A DNA stretch of 31,564 nucleotides from Pararhodospirillum photometricum DSM 122. GTDB lineage: Bacteria; Pseudomonadota; Alphaproteobacteria; Rhodospirillales; Rhodospirillaceae. The stretch lies in contig NC_017059.1 of the NCBI RefSeq assembly GCF_000284415.1, positions 327,628-359,191 of the forward strand, written 5' to 3'. Made by a program: the position numbers and the translations under genes. How positions within the stretch are numbered: the first letter of the stretch is position 1; the number at the start of each line of letters is the position of its first letter. The notes below the pieces were generated by a model. The model was not told where the DNA came from, made no database searches, and saw only the letters and a program-made list of their open reading frames with translations. This document shows, in pieces, positions 15,499 to 23,275 of the stretch.

Positions 15499-16137
15499 TC
15501 AGGTCTTGGACCCGCGCAAGGCGGCGATCTTGTCCTTAAGAACCTTGTTGAGCCCATCCATCGAGCCGGTATTCTTCAACACCGCCAGATACTCACCCCG
15601 GAAGGTCTGGGCCATGCTGACGCCTTCGACCTTGAGGTCGATCACGCCCAGGCGGTTGCCCTGCTCGGGATTCTCGCGCAGAACCCAGATCACCAGCATG
15701 GCCTTGTCGCCTTCATTGCCAATGCTGGTTGTCACCTCATGGAGTTTGCCGCCGCGGGCATCCTGGCTTTGAACGTTGGTCACCGCGATGCGCTGGCCGC
15801 CGTATTCGTCAAAGCGGGTCCCCCAACTGATCACGTTCATGTCGCGAAACAGTTTTTGAAACTCGGTCCGCTGGGCCTCGCTGGCTTCCTTCCAGGCGCC
15901 GCCCACCACGAAGCGGGCGATAAACGGCATATCAAACGCCTCATCCAGCAAGGTCTCGAACCGCTTGATCCGCTCTTGCGAATCGATGTTCGCCTTCAGG
16001 ATGTCCTCAATGGCGAAACGGCTCAATTCCTGCACAAAGGCGCCGGGCTCGCGGGGCAAATCCAGCGCCGAGGCGTGTGCCGCGCCCCCCACCAGCAAAA
16101 AGAGAGCGAATACGGGCGCCAGGGCGCGTCGAAACAT
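15499..16137 (-). CDS. MlaC/Ttg2D-family phospholipid-binding protein
   Basis: A 212-aa periplasmic protein of the MlaC (toluene tolerance Ttg2D, HpnM) family. The signal peptide (MFRRALAPVFALFLLVGGAAHASA) ends near residue 24. The family core follows: FVQELSRFAIEDILKA, then RIKRFETLLDEAFDMPFIARFVVGGAWKEASEAQRTEFQKLFRDM, and the beta-rich C-terminal part with VIDLKVEGVSMAQTFRGEYLAVL. MlaC shuttles phospholipids between outer and inner membrane with the MlaFEDB ABC transporter; relatives (HpnM) lie in hopanoid clusters. Neither set of partners is adjacent, so this is an orphan copy and its lipid is unknown. It is divergent from the ArsR-methyltransferase gene. Confidence 0.85.
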   Translation of the reverse strand: MFRRALAPVFALFLLVGGAAHASALDLPREPGAFVQELSRFAIEDILKANIDSQERIKRFETLLDEAFDMPFIARFVVGGAWKEASEAQRTEFQKLFRDMNVISWGTRFDEYGGQRIAVTNVQSQDARGGKLHEVTTSIGNEGDKAMLVIWVLRENPEQGNRLGVIDLKVEGVSMAQTFRGEYLAVLKNTGSMDGLNKVLKDKIAALRGSKT

Positions 16138-16308
16138 GGTCCACAGTCCTTATGGCTTCGGGAAAAGGCTCCCTCCCCCGCCTGCGGTTGGGCGTTTTGC
16201 AAAAGTCCCGCCCACAGCGGTCCAGGGAGGATCGGAGTGGACGATGTTTTACCATGCCCCCTCCCAAAACACCACCCCAGGGCCACGCCCCCTTCGGGAA
16301 GGAGGGGA

Positions 16309-16330
16309 CTGGGAAGGCCCACCTCCCCAG
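16309..16330 (-). repeat. Imperfect palindromic repeat, copy 7
   Basis: CTGGGAAGGC and ACCTCCCCAG (8 of 10 pairs) with a 2-nt loop. Its minus orientation does not follow any minus-strand stop, so it is an orphan copy. Confidence 0.65.
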
Positions 16331-16384
16331 CCTGCCCCTTTTCGTGCATCACCAGCCGAATGCCCCAAGCCCTCCTGTTTTGCC

Positions 16385-16413
16385 TTGCTATGCCACTGAT
16401 ATAAAGATATGTT
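16385..16413 (+). promoter_or_regulatory. Promoter of the arsR-methyltransferase gene
   Basis: TTGCTA (16385-16390), 17-bp spacer, TATGTT (16408-16413). The -10 lies within the left arm of the 20-bp palindrome, as expected for a promoter blocked by its repressor. Confidence 0.5.
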
Positions 16414-16426
16414 TATATAAACATAT
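16407..16426. promoter_or_regulatory. Perfect 20-bp palindromic operator
   Basis: ATATGTTTAT followed directly by its exact complement ATAAACATAT, 23 bp before the GTG start of the ArsR-type gene and overlapping its -10. ArsR dimers bind AT-rich dyads of this size, so autoregulation is likely. A related ATATAAAGATAT overlaps on the left (16399-16410). Confidence 0.75.
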
Positions 16427-16449
16427 TCGCACGATGGAGGACGCCGAGA

Positions 16450-17385
16450 GTGGAAGCGGTATTGACAGGCCTGCGCGCAGCGGCAGAAGCAACGCGACTG
16501 CGCCTCCTGGCCCTGTGTGCCCACGGCGACCTCAGTGTCTCGGACATGGTACGCATCCTGGGCATCAGTCAGCCCCGGGTTTCGCGCCACTTGAAGGTCA
16601 TGTGCGAGGCCGGCCTCCTGGAGCGCCTGCCCGAAGGAGCCTGGGTGTTTTATCGCCTCGCCCCCACGGGTCCCGGCGCGGCCCTGGCCCGGGCGATCGT
16701 CGGCCTCCTGCCCGCCCCCAACGACACCACCGCCACCCTGGCCCTCGACCGCAGCCGCCTGGAAGCCCTGCGCGCCGAACGGGCCGAGGCCGCCGCCGCC
16801 TACTTCACCACCAACGCCCAGCGCTGGGATGAGTTGCGCCGCCTGACCGGCGCCGAGGAGCCGGTGGAGGAGGCCATCGTGGCCCGCCTCGCCGGCCGCC
16901 CCCTGCACGACGTGCTCGACATCGGCACCGGCACCGGCCGCCTGCTGGAGCGCCTCGCGCCGCTGGCGAGCCAAGTCACGGGCCTTGACCAGTCCCGGGC
17001 GATGCTGGCGCTGGCCCGCGCCAACCTGGATCGGGCCGGGGTGCGCAATGCTTCGGTGCGCCAGGGCGACCTGTATGCCCTGCCCTTCCCCGACGCTTCC
17101 TTTGATGCTGTGACCTTGCATCAGGTCTTGCACTACGTCGAAACCCCGGCGCGGGCCTTGGCCGAGGCGGCCCGGGTGTTGCGGCCGGGCGGGCGGCTGA
17201 TTATCGCCGACCTTGCGCCCCACGACCGCGAGGACCTGCGCGAGCGGCACAATCACCTTCGGCTGGGCTTCCCGACGGCTGAGATCAGCCAGGGCGTGCT
17301 GGGGGCTGGGTTGTGTCCGGGCGAGGTGGTGGATTTGCCGGGGCCTGAGCTTTCGGTGCGGTTGTGGGTGGCGGATCGGCCTTAA
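16450..17385 (+). CDS. ArsR-type regulator fused to SAM-dependent methyltransferase
   Basis: A 311-aa two-domain protein. Residues 1-90 form an ArsR winged helix-turn-helix (RLRLLALCAHGDLSVSDMVRILGISQPRVSRHLKVMCEAGLLERL) without the metal-binding Cys pair of ArsR itself. Residues 115-300 are a class I methyltransferase with motif I VLDIGTGTGR (155-164), the second acidic strand end VTGLDQSRAML, and FDAVTLHQVLHYVETPARALAEAARVLRPGGRLIIADL. Such fusions are common beside methionine-cycle genes; the known SahR group of ArsR proteins senses S-adenosylhomocysteine and controls this pathway. Here metF-metH follow downstream, so sensing of SAM or SAH is a reasonable inference. Start is GTG 16450 with GGAGG 9 nt upstream. 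Whether the methyltransferase is active is not known. Confidence 0.9.
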   Translation: MEAVLTGLRAAAEATRLRLLALCAHGDLSVSDMVRILGISQPRVSRHLKVMCEAGLLERLPEGAWVFYRLAPTGPGAALARAIVGLLPAPNDTTATLALDRSRLEALRAERAEAAAAYFTTNAQRWDELRRLTGAEEPVEEAIVARLAGRPLHDVLDIGTGTGRLLERLAPLASQVTGLDQSRAMLALARANLDRAGVRNASVRQGDLYALPFPDASFDAVTLHQVLHYVETPARALAEAARVLRPGGRLIIADLAPHDREDLRERHNHLRLGFPTAEISQGVLGAGLCPGEVVDLPGPELSVRLWVADRP

Positions 17386-17400
17386 AGGAGGAAGGGAAGG

Positions 17401-17423
17401 CTGGGGAGGCGGGGCCTCCCCAG
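17401..17423 (+). repeat. Post-stop palindromic repeat, copy 8
   Basis: Perfect 10-bp arms with loop GGG, 15 nt past the stop of the arsR-methyltransferase gene, followed by the usual ACCCCTCC flank. It lies between this gene and metF. Confidence 0.9.
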
Positions 17424-17512
17424 ACCCCTCCATTCCTTGGGGGCGATGAAGACCTGACAGTGTGTTTTGCGCTATGATTTTTTGTTTTCTTTGGCCTGGG
17501 AGATCCTGACCC

Positions 17513-18427
17513 GTGAATGCCAAGCTCCAGCCCGTGATCGGCGCCGCGTTGCCCGCGCATGATCTTTCCGTCTCGTTTGAGTTCTTTCCGCCCAAGACGG
17601 AGGCGATGCAGGCCCAGTTGTGGGATTGCATTCAGCGCCTGGAGCCCCTGGCCCCGGCTTTTGTCTCCGTGACCTATGGCGCCGGCGGCTCGACGCGTGA
17701 GCGCACCCATGAGACCGTGGCGCGCATCCGCCAGGAAACCCGCCTGGAGCCGGCGGCGCATCTGACGTGTGTCGCCGCCTCGCGCGACGAGGTCGATGCG
17801 GTGGCTCGGGCCTACTGGGAGTCCGGGGTGCGCCACATCGTGGCCCTGCGCGGCGACCCGCCCGAAGCCGGCACCCGCTACGCCCCCCATCCCGAGGGCT
17901 ATGCCTTTGCCCTGGATCTGGTCCAGGGCCTGCGCCGGGTCGCCGATTTCGAGATCAGCGTGGCCGCCTATCCCGAGGGCCATCCCGAGGCCCCCAGCCT
18001 GGAAGCGGACATCGACACCCTCAAGCGCAAGATCGACGCCGGGGCGACCCGCGCCATCACCCAGTTCTTCTTCGACGTGGATGCCTACCGCCGCTTCATG
18101 GACCGGGTGGCGGCGGCCAACATCACCGTGCCCATCGTGCCCGGCATCTTGCCGGTGGTCGGCTTTGCCACGGCCAAGCGCTTTGCCGGGGCCTGCGGGG
18201 CCAGCGTGCCGGCCTGGATGGATGAGCTGTTCGACGGCCTCGACAACGACCCGGAAACCCGCAAACTCATCGCCGCCGCCCTGGCCGTGGAACAATGCCG
18301 CTTGCTGATGGCCGATGGCGTGCGCGACTTCCACTTCTATACCCTCAACCGGCCGGATCTGGTCCAAGCCATCTGCCACGCCCTTGGGGTGCGTCCCCAA
18401 GCCGCCCACGGGAGCCACGGAGCATGA
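17513..18427 (+). CDS. metF: 5,10-methylenetetrahydrofolate reductase
   Basis: A 304-aa flavin-dependent TIM-barrel enzyme making 5-methyltetrahydrofolate for methionine synthase. The start has the family segment VSFEFFPPKTE with the catalytic Glu at residue 23. Then come FVSVTYGAGGSTRERT, AHLTCVAASRDEV, the conserved VALRGDPP with the folate-contacting Asp, and TRAITQFFFDVDAYRRFMDR. The start is GTG 17513 with GGGAG 10 nt upstream (an ATG 4 nt later is out of frame). Its TGA overlaps the ATG of metH in ATGA, so the two are translationally coupled. Upstream lie a palindromic repeat and the arsR-methyltransferase gene, 127 nt away. Confidence 0.96.
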   Translation: MNAKLQPVIGAALPAHDLSVSFEFFPPKTEAMQAQLWDCIQRLEPLAPAFVSVTYGAGGSTRERTHETVARIRQETRLEPAAHLTCVAASRDEVDAVARAYWESGVRHIVALRGDPPEAGTRYAPHPEGYAFALDLVQGLRRVADFEISVAAYPEGHPEAPSLEADIDTLKRKIDAGATRAITQFFFDVDAYRRFMDRVAAANITVPIVPGILPVVGFATAKRFAGACGASVPAWMDELFDGLDNDPETRKLIAAALAVEQCRLLMADGVRDFHFYTLNRPDLVQAICHALGVRPQAAHGSHGA

Positions 18428-21400
18428 GCCGTTTTCTCGACGCCCTGCGCGAGCGTGTCTTGTTGTGCGATGGCGGCATGGGCAGCCTCGTCCAGGCCAT
18501 GGATCTCTCGGTCGAGAAGGACTTCCTCGGCCGCGAGAACTGCACCGAGGCCCTGACCCTGGCCCGGCCCGACGTGGTGCGCGGCCTGCACGCCCGCTAC
18601 TTCGAGGCCGGCGCCGACTGCGTGGAGACCAACACCTTCGGCGGCTCGATCCTGACCCTCGCCGAGTTCGACCTCCAAGACCGCACCCGCGAGATCAATC
18701 GGCGCAGCGTTGAACTAGCGCGCGAGGCAGCCGAGGGCTTCAGCGATGGCCGCGAGCGCTTTGTCCTGGGCTCGGTCGGTCCCGGAACCCGCCTGCCCAG
18801 CCTGGGCCATGTGGACTACGACACCCTCAAGGACAGCCTGACCGAGCAGTGCCTGGGCCTGATCGAAGGCGGCGCCGATGCCATCTTGATCGAGACCTGC
18901 CAGGACCCCCTCCAGTTCAAGGCCGCGATCAACGCCGCCAAGAAAGCCCGGATCCACCACGGCACCGACACGCCGATCTTGCTCCAGGTCACGGTCGAGA
19001 CCACCGGCACCTTGCTGGTCGGCGCCGACATCGCGGCGGCCGCCACCGTGGCCCATGCCCTAGGGGTGGACAGCCTGGGCCTCAACTGCGCCACCGGCCC
19101 GCGCGAAATGAGCGAGCACGTGCGCTGGCTGGCCGAGAACTGGCCGGGCTTCATCTCCTTGCAGCCCAACGCCGGCCTGCCCGAACTGGTGGACGGCAAG
19201 GCCCACTACCCCCTGACCCCGGCCGAACTGGCCGACTGGCACAAGCGCTTCATCTTGGAGGACGGGGTCAATCTGGTCGGCGGCTGCTGCGGCACCACGC
19301 CCCCCCACATCCAGGCCGTGGACGCCATGCTGCGCACCTTGGCCCAGGAAACCGGTCGCCCCGACCGCCCGGCCCCGGTGCGCCGCACCGTCCATTGGGT
19401 GCCGTCGGTGGCCTCGCTGTATGGCGCGGTGCCGCTGCGCCAGGAAAACGCCTTCCTGTCGATCGGCGAGCGCTGCAACGCCAACGGCTCGAAAAAGTTC
19501 CGCACCTTGCAAGACGCCGAGGACTGGGACGGCATCGTCGGCATGGCCCGCGAGCAGGGCCGCGAGGGCAGCCACACCCTGGACGTCTGTACCGCCTTTG
19601 TCGGGCGCAACGAAACCCGCGACATGACCGAGGTGATCACCCGCCTGCGCGGCAGTGTGCACATGCCCCTGGTCATCGATTCCACCGAAACCAAGGTGCT
19701 GGCCGCCGCCCTCAAGCTCTATGGCGGCAAGGCGATCCTCAACAGCATCAACTTCGAGGACGGCGAGGAAACCGCCGCCCAGCGCCTGGAGTTGGCCCGC
19801 GAGTTCGGTGCCGCCGTCATCGCCCTGACCATCGACGAAGAGGGCATGGCCAAGGACGCCGACAGTAAGCTGCGCATTGCCCGGCGGCTTTACGAGTTTG
19901 CCGTCACCGAGCACGGCCTCGCCCCCGAGGACCTGCTGTTTGACCCCCTGACCTTCACCATCTGCACCGGCAACGAGGATGACCGCCGCCTGGGCCTGGA
20001 AACCCTGAACGCCATTCGCCAGATCCGCGAGCAAATGCCGGGCTGCCAGATCATTCTCGGCCTCTCCAATATCTCGTTTGGCCTCAAGCCGGCGGCGCGC
20101 TGCGTGCTCAACTCGGTGTTCTTGGATGAGGCGGTCAAGGCCGGCATGACCGGGGCCATTGTCCACGTCTCCAAGATTCTGCCGCTGCACAAGATCCCGG
20201 AGGCCGAGGTTCAGGCCGCCCTCAACCTCATCCACGACCGACGCGAGGCCGGCGACCCGCTGCATGCCTTCATCCGCCTGTTTGAAGACCGGGTGGAAGC
20301 CAAGGCCGAGGCCCGCGCCGACGCCCCGGTGGACGAGCGCCTGCGCCAACGCATCATCGACGGCGACCGCCTGGGCCTCGAGGCCGACCTGGAGGAAGCC
20401 CGCGCCCTGATGCCGCCCCTCGAGATCATCAACACCATCTTGCTCGACGGCATGCGCGTGGTGGGCGAACTGTTCGGCGCCGGCAAAATGCAGTTGCCCT
20501 TCGTCTTGCAGTCGGCCGAAACCATGAAGGCCGCCGTCTCCCACCTCGAACCCCACATGGAAAAGATCGAGGGCCAGGAACGGGGCATCATGGTGCTGGC
20601 CACCGTCAAGGGCGACGTCCACGATATCGGCAAGAACCTCGTGGACATCATCTTGTCGAACAACGGCTACAAGGTGGTCAACATCGGCATCAAGCAGCCG
20701 CTGCCCGCCATCCTTGATGCCGCGCGCACCCACAAGGCCGACGCCATCGGGCTGTCGGGCCTGCTGGTCAAATCCACGGTGATTATGAAGGACAACCTGG
20801 AGGAGATGGCGCGCGACGGCTGGGACGTGCCGGTGGTCCTGGGCGGCGCCGCCCTCACCCGCGCCTTTGTCGAAGAGGACTGCGTGCGCGCCTACGGCAA
20901 TCACGGCCGGGTCGCCTACGCCCGCGATGCCTTCGACGGCCTCGACCTCATGGCCAAGGTCATGGAGGGTAGCTTCGATCGCCACCTCGCCGCCATCCAG
21001 GAAAAGCGCCAGGCCAAGCCCAGCCGCCGCGCCCGCGAGGCCGCCGAGGCCCTGGACGCCGTCGCCCTGGCCGCCGCCAACGACCTCACCGCCGATCAGG
21101 CCCAGGCCGCCAAGCCCCGCCGCCTCGACCGCCCGGTGGACGCCGAGGAAATCTCGCTGCGCCGCGCCGAACTGGCCCGCCAGACCGAGATCCACACCCC
21201 GCCGTTCTGGGGAGCGCGCCTCGTTGAGGGGATCTCGCTCAAGACCTTGGTGCCGTTTATCAACGAAGCCACCTTGTTCCAGTTCCAATGGGGCTTCCGC
21301 AAGGGCTCGCGCACCCGCGACGAGTGGAAAGTGTGGGCCGAAACCGAGCTGCGCCCGATCCTCTTCGACATGCTCCAGCGCTGCGCCCAGGACGCCATCT

Positions 21401-21987
21401 TGGAACCCAAGGCGGTCTACGGCTTCTGGAAAGCCGCCAGCGACGGTGACGCCATCGTCCTTTACGACGAAGACGGCCGCCGCGAAGTCGCCCGCTTCGC
21501 CCTGCCCCGTCAGGCCAAGGCCGGCGGTCTGTGCTTGGCCGACTTCGTGCGCGATGTCTCGGCCGGCCCCCAAGACCGCGATGTCGTCGCCCTCCAGGCC
21601 GTCACTGTCGGCGCCCGCGCCAGCGATGTGGCCCGCGCTTGGTTCGCCGAAAACAAGTACAAGGATTACCTCTACCTGCACGGCGTTTCGGTCGAGGTGG
21701 CCGAGGCCCTGGCCGAGTACATGCACAAACGCATCCGGGCCGAACTGGGCTTCGGCGCCGAGGACGCCCGCGACACCGAGGAATTGTTCAAGCAAGCCTA
21801 TCGCGGCTCACGCTACTCCTTCGGCTATCCCGCCTGCCCCCACCTGGAAGACCAGCGCCACTTGCTGGATCTTCTGGGCGCCGAGCGCATCGGTCTCGAT
21901 CTCTCCGAGGAGTTCGAGCTGGTGCCCGAGCAATCCACCTCGGCCCTGGTGCTTTTCCATCCCCAAGCCAAGTATTTTCGGGTTTAA
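18424..21987 (+). CDS. metH: Cobalamin-dependent methionine synthase
   Basis: A 1187-aa modular enzyme moving the methyl group of methyltetrahydrofolate via cobalamin to homocysteine. The homocysteine domain spans about residues 1-320, with zinc ligands Cys222 (LNCATG) and Cys288-Cys289 (GGCCGTTPPH). The pterin domain is about 345-620 (SIGERCNANGSKKFR, VIDSTE, NSINFEDGEE). The B12 domain is about 640-870, with the axial ligand in DVHDIGKNLV (His733) and the downstream GLSGLLVKST. The C-terminal AdoMet reactivation domain is about 880-1187 (SRYSFGYPACPHLEDQ). The full length matches E. coli MetH (about 1230 aa). ATG 18424 overlaps the metF stop. The upstream extension to 18295 lies inside metF. 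A cobalamin riboswitch was not seen. Confidence 0.97.
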   Translation: MSRFLDALRERVLLCDGGMGSLVQAMDLSVEKDFLGRENCTEALTLARPDVVRGLHARYFEAGADCVETNTFGGSILTLAEFDLQDRTREINRRSVELAREAAEGFSDGRERFVLGSVGPGTRLPSLGHVDYDTLKDSLTEQCLGLIEGGADAILIETCQDPLQFKAAINAAKKARIHHGTDTPILLQVTVETTGTLLVGADIAAAATVAHALGVDSLGLNCATGPREMSEHVRWLAENWPGFISLQPNAGLPELVDGKAHYPLTPAELADWHKRFILEDGVNLVGGCCGTTPPHIQAVDAMLRTLAQETGRPDRPAPVRRTVHWVPSVASLYGAVPLRQENAFLSIGERCNANGSKKFRTLQDAEDWDGIVGMAREQGREGSHTLDVCTAFVGRNETRDMTEVITRLRGSVHMPLVIDSTETKVLAAALKLYGGKAILNSINFEDGEETAAQRLELAREFGAAVIALTIDEEGMAKDADSKLRIARRLYEFAVTEHGLAPEDLLFDPLTFTICTGNEDDRRLGLETLNAIRQIREQMPGCQIILGLSNISFGLKPAARCVLNSVFLDEAVKAGMTGAIVHVSKILPLHKIPEAEVQAALNLIHDRREAGDPLHAFIRLFEDRVEAKAEARADAPVDERLRQRIIDGDRLGLEADLEEARALMPPLEIINTILLDGMRVVGELFGAGKMQLPFVLQSAETMKAAVSHLEPHMEKIEGQERGIMVLATVKGDVHDIGKNLVDIILSNNGYKVVNIGIKQPLPAILDAARTHKADAIGLSGLLVKSTVIMKDNLEEMARDGWDVPVVLGGAALTRAFVEEDCVRAYGNHGRVAYARDAFDGLDLMAKVMEGSFDRHLAAIQEKRQAKPSRRAREAAEALDAVALAAANDLTADQAQAAKPRRLDRPVDAEEISLRRAELARQTEIHTPPFWGARLVEGISLKTLVPFINEATLFQFQWGFRKGSRTRDEWKVWAETELRPILFDMLQRCAQDAILEPKAVYGFWKAASDGDAIVLYDEDGRREVARFALPRQAKAGGLCLADFVRDVSAGPQDRDVVALQAVTVGARASDVARAWFAENKYKDYLYLHGVSVEVAEALAEYMHKRIRAELGFGAEDARDTEELFKQAYRGSRYSFGYPACPHLEDQRHLLDLLGAERIGLDLSEEFELVPEQSTSALVLFHPQAKYFRV

Positions 21988-22008
21988 AAAGGGGGAGTGA
22001 AGGAAAGG

Positions 22009-22030
22009 CCGGGGAGGCTCGCCTCCCCAG
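22009..22030 (+). repeat. Post-stop palindromic repeat, copy 9
   Basis: CCGGGGAGGC, loop TC, GCCTCCCCAG (one mismatch), 21 nt past the metH stop in its orientation, followed by ACCCCTCC. Confidence 0.88.
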
Positions 22031-22069
22031 ACCCCTCCTTAACCATTTGCCCCTAAAGGAATGAGGGGT

Positions 22070-22091
22070 CTGGGGGGGGTCGCCTCCCCAG
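22070..22091 (-). repeat. Palindromic repeat, copy 10 (opposite orientation)
   Basis: CTGGGGGGGG with GCCTCCCCAG, imperfect, with minus-orientation flanks (GAGGGGT before, CCTTCCC after). It faces copy 9 at 39 nt and lies just 26 nt before the nuclease start codon; no minus-strand stop is near. Confidence 0.8.
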
Positions 22092-22117
22092 CCTTCCCTT
22101 TTCAACCAGAGGTTCCC

Positions 22118-22663
22118 ATGCGCCGCGTTGCCCTCGCCCTCACCGCGTCCCTTTTCCTCCTCCCGGACGTCGCCGCTGCCGCCGATCTCCAAGGCGTCGC
22201 CTCGGTCATCGACGGCGACACCCTCGACCTCCACGGCCAACGCATCCGCATGCACGGCCTCGACGCCCCCGAAAGCAGCCAAAGCTGCCAAAAAGCCGAC
22301 GGCTCCTCCTATCGCTGCGGCCAACTCTCCGCCCGCGCCCTCGCCGACAAAATCGGCCGCCAGACCGTCCGCTGCGAACAAAAAGACAAAGACCGCTACG
22401 GCCGCATCGTCGGCACCTGCTTCCTCGGCTCCGAAAACCTCAACGAATGGCTGGTCCGCCAGGGCCTCGCCGTCGCCTACCGCGAATACTCCAAAGCCTA
22501 CGTCCCCGCCGAAATCGCCGCCCGCGAGGAAAAGCTTGGCATTTGGCAAGGTTCCTTCCAGATGCCCGCCGAGTACCGCAAAGAGAAGAAAGGGGGAGGA
22601 AAGAGTGAAGAAGATGAGATTCTGGAGTTGATCAAAAAATTAATCTACTTATTCTGGAAATAA
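22118..22663 (+). CDS. Secreted thermonuclease-like (SNase domain) protein
   Basis: A 181-aa exported protein with one staphylococcal-nuclease (OB-fold) domain. A signal peptide (RRVALALTASLFLLPDVAAAA) ends near residue 22. The domain starts GVASVIDGDTLDLHGQRIRMHGLDAPE, giving the calcium and catalytic positions Asp32, Asp34, Arg44, Asp49 and Glu52, and continues with DRYGRIVG (second catalytic Arg96) and LNEWLVRQGLAVAYREYS. The catalytic set looks complete, so nuclease activity is plausible. Four Cys in the middle (SCQ, RCG, RCE, TCF) may form disulfides. After the domain there is a Lys/Gly/Glu linker and a hydrophobic C-terminal end (ELIKKLIYLFWK) that might contact membrane. Start ATG has AGAGG 5 nt upstream. 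It converges on hxsA; a link to that locus is unproven. Confidence 0.88.
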   Translation: MRRVALALTASLFLLPDVAAAADLQGVASVIDGDTLDLHGQRIRMHGLDAPESSQSCQKADGSSYRCGQLSARALADKIGRQTVRCEQKDKDRYGRIVGTCFLGSENLNEWLVRQGLAVAYREYSKAYVPAEIAAREEKLGIWQGSFQMPAEYRKEKKGGGKSEEDEILELIKKLIYLFWK

Positions 22664-22750
22664 CGGAGCAGAAGAGGGCTAAACAGGCATTTCCGACCCT
22701 CCCCATCCCCTATTAAATCCAGACAATCACGCTATGGACCGAAACGCGTC

Positions 22751-23275
22751 TTACGAAAGAGAAAGGGCATCAAGCAGGCGATCGGAGAGGGTCCCAGTGA
22801 CCGGCAAACCGCGCCGGGCTTCAAAGTGGGCAATGGCTTCTTTGGTTTTTGGCCCCAACCGTCCATCAATGGGGCCGACATAATCGCCTTGAGCATAGAG
22901 AGCGAGTTGGACTTTTCGCACCACTTCGTTGAAAGCGACGGTGTTACCGCGCAGCCGTTCCACTTTAGGATTGGGCTGGGGGACCAAGGGCGCGGGGGCC
23001 GTCGGCGGTGGCGTATAGGACGGGGTATAGGAAGAGGAAGGGGCTCTCCAATAAGATCCCCCAGATGAAGACCGATGGCTGCTGTGCGACCGATGGCTGC
23101 TATGGGAGCGGTGACCAACCAAGGTGAAACCGCGTTGGGGGGCAAAGCGCTGGACCAAGGTTCCCACCGGCTCTGGCTCCAAACCGGGACTCACAGTCGC
23201 CGGGGCAGGCGTGAGAGCCGGGGTCCGAAAGCCGGCAGCCAGCAGAGAGGGCATCAGAAAGGCGGTAAAACTCAT
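22751..23275 (-). CDS. hxsA: His-Xaa-Ser repeat protein HxsA, peptidoglycan-binding C-terminus
   Basis: A 174-aa protein, the presumed substrate of the Hxs radical SAM pair. The N-terminus (MSFTAFLMPSLLAAGF) is a short hydrophobic segment, possibly a signal. Residues 55-69 are five tandem His-Xaa-Ser triplets, HRSHSSHRSHSSHRS, followed by a Ser/Gly/Tyr/Pro-rich linker (70-100). The C-terminus (about 112-172) is a peptidoglycan-binding type 1 domain: VVRKVQLALYAQGDYVGPIDGRLGPKTKEAIAHFEARRGLPVTGTLSDRLLDAL. ATG 23275 overlaps the hxsC stop in ATGA. The HxS run is known as the hallmark of the Hxs system and is presumed, not shown, to be modified. Family members are defined in this context only; the biological role is unknown. 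Confidence 0.9.
   Translation of the reverse strand: MSFTAFLMPSLLAAGFRTPALTPAPATVSPGLEPEPVGTLVQRFAPQRGFTLVGHRSHSSHRSHSSHRSSSGGSYWRAPSSSYTPSYTPPPTAPAPLVPQPNPKVERLRGNTVAFNEVVRKVQLALYAQGDYVGPIDGRLGPKTKEAIAHFEARRGLPVTGTLSDRLLDALSLS

Larger units (their letters stand above)
16138..16449. other. 312-nt divergent region between mlaC-like and arsR-methyltransferase genes
   Basis: It holds a degenerate palindromic repeat (16309-16330), then a sudden AT-rich stretch with a promoter and a 20-bp palindrome upstream of the plus-strand gene. No gene is visible. Confidence 0.6.

Noticed and set aside
16249..17631. A 460-codon minus-strand frame opposite the arsR-methyltransferase gene
   Set aside because: It crosses two palindromic repeats and the operator, and its translation has no homology features.
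19060..21795. A 911-codon open frame antisense to metH
   Set aside because: It mirrors metH codon structure in high-GC DNA (few antisense stops). It has no recognisable domain and metH is unambiguous.
23068..23116. Short tandem repeats that might be a CRISPR fragment
   Set aside because: The repeats are 18 bp without spacers, lie in frame inside hxsA, and encode the HxS triplets.
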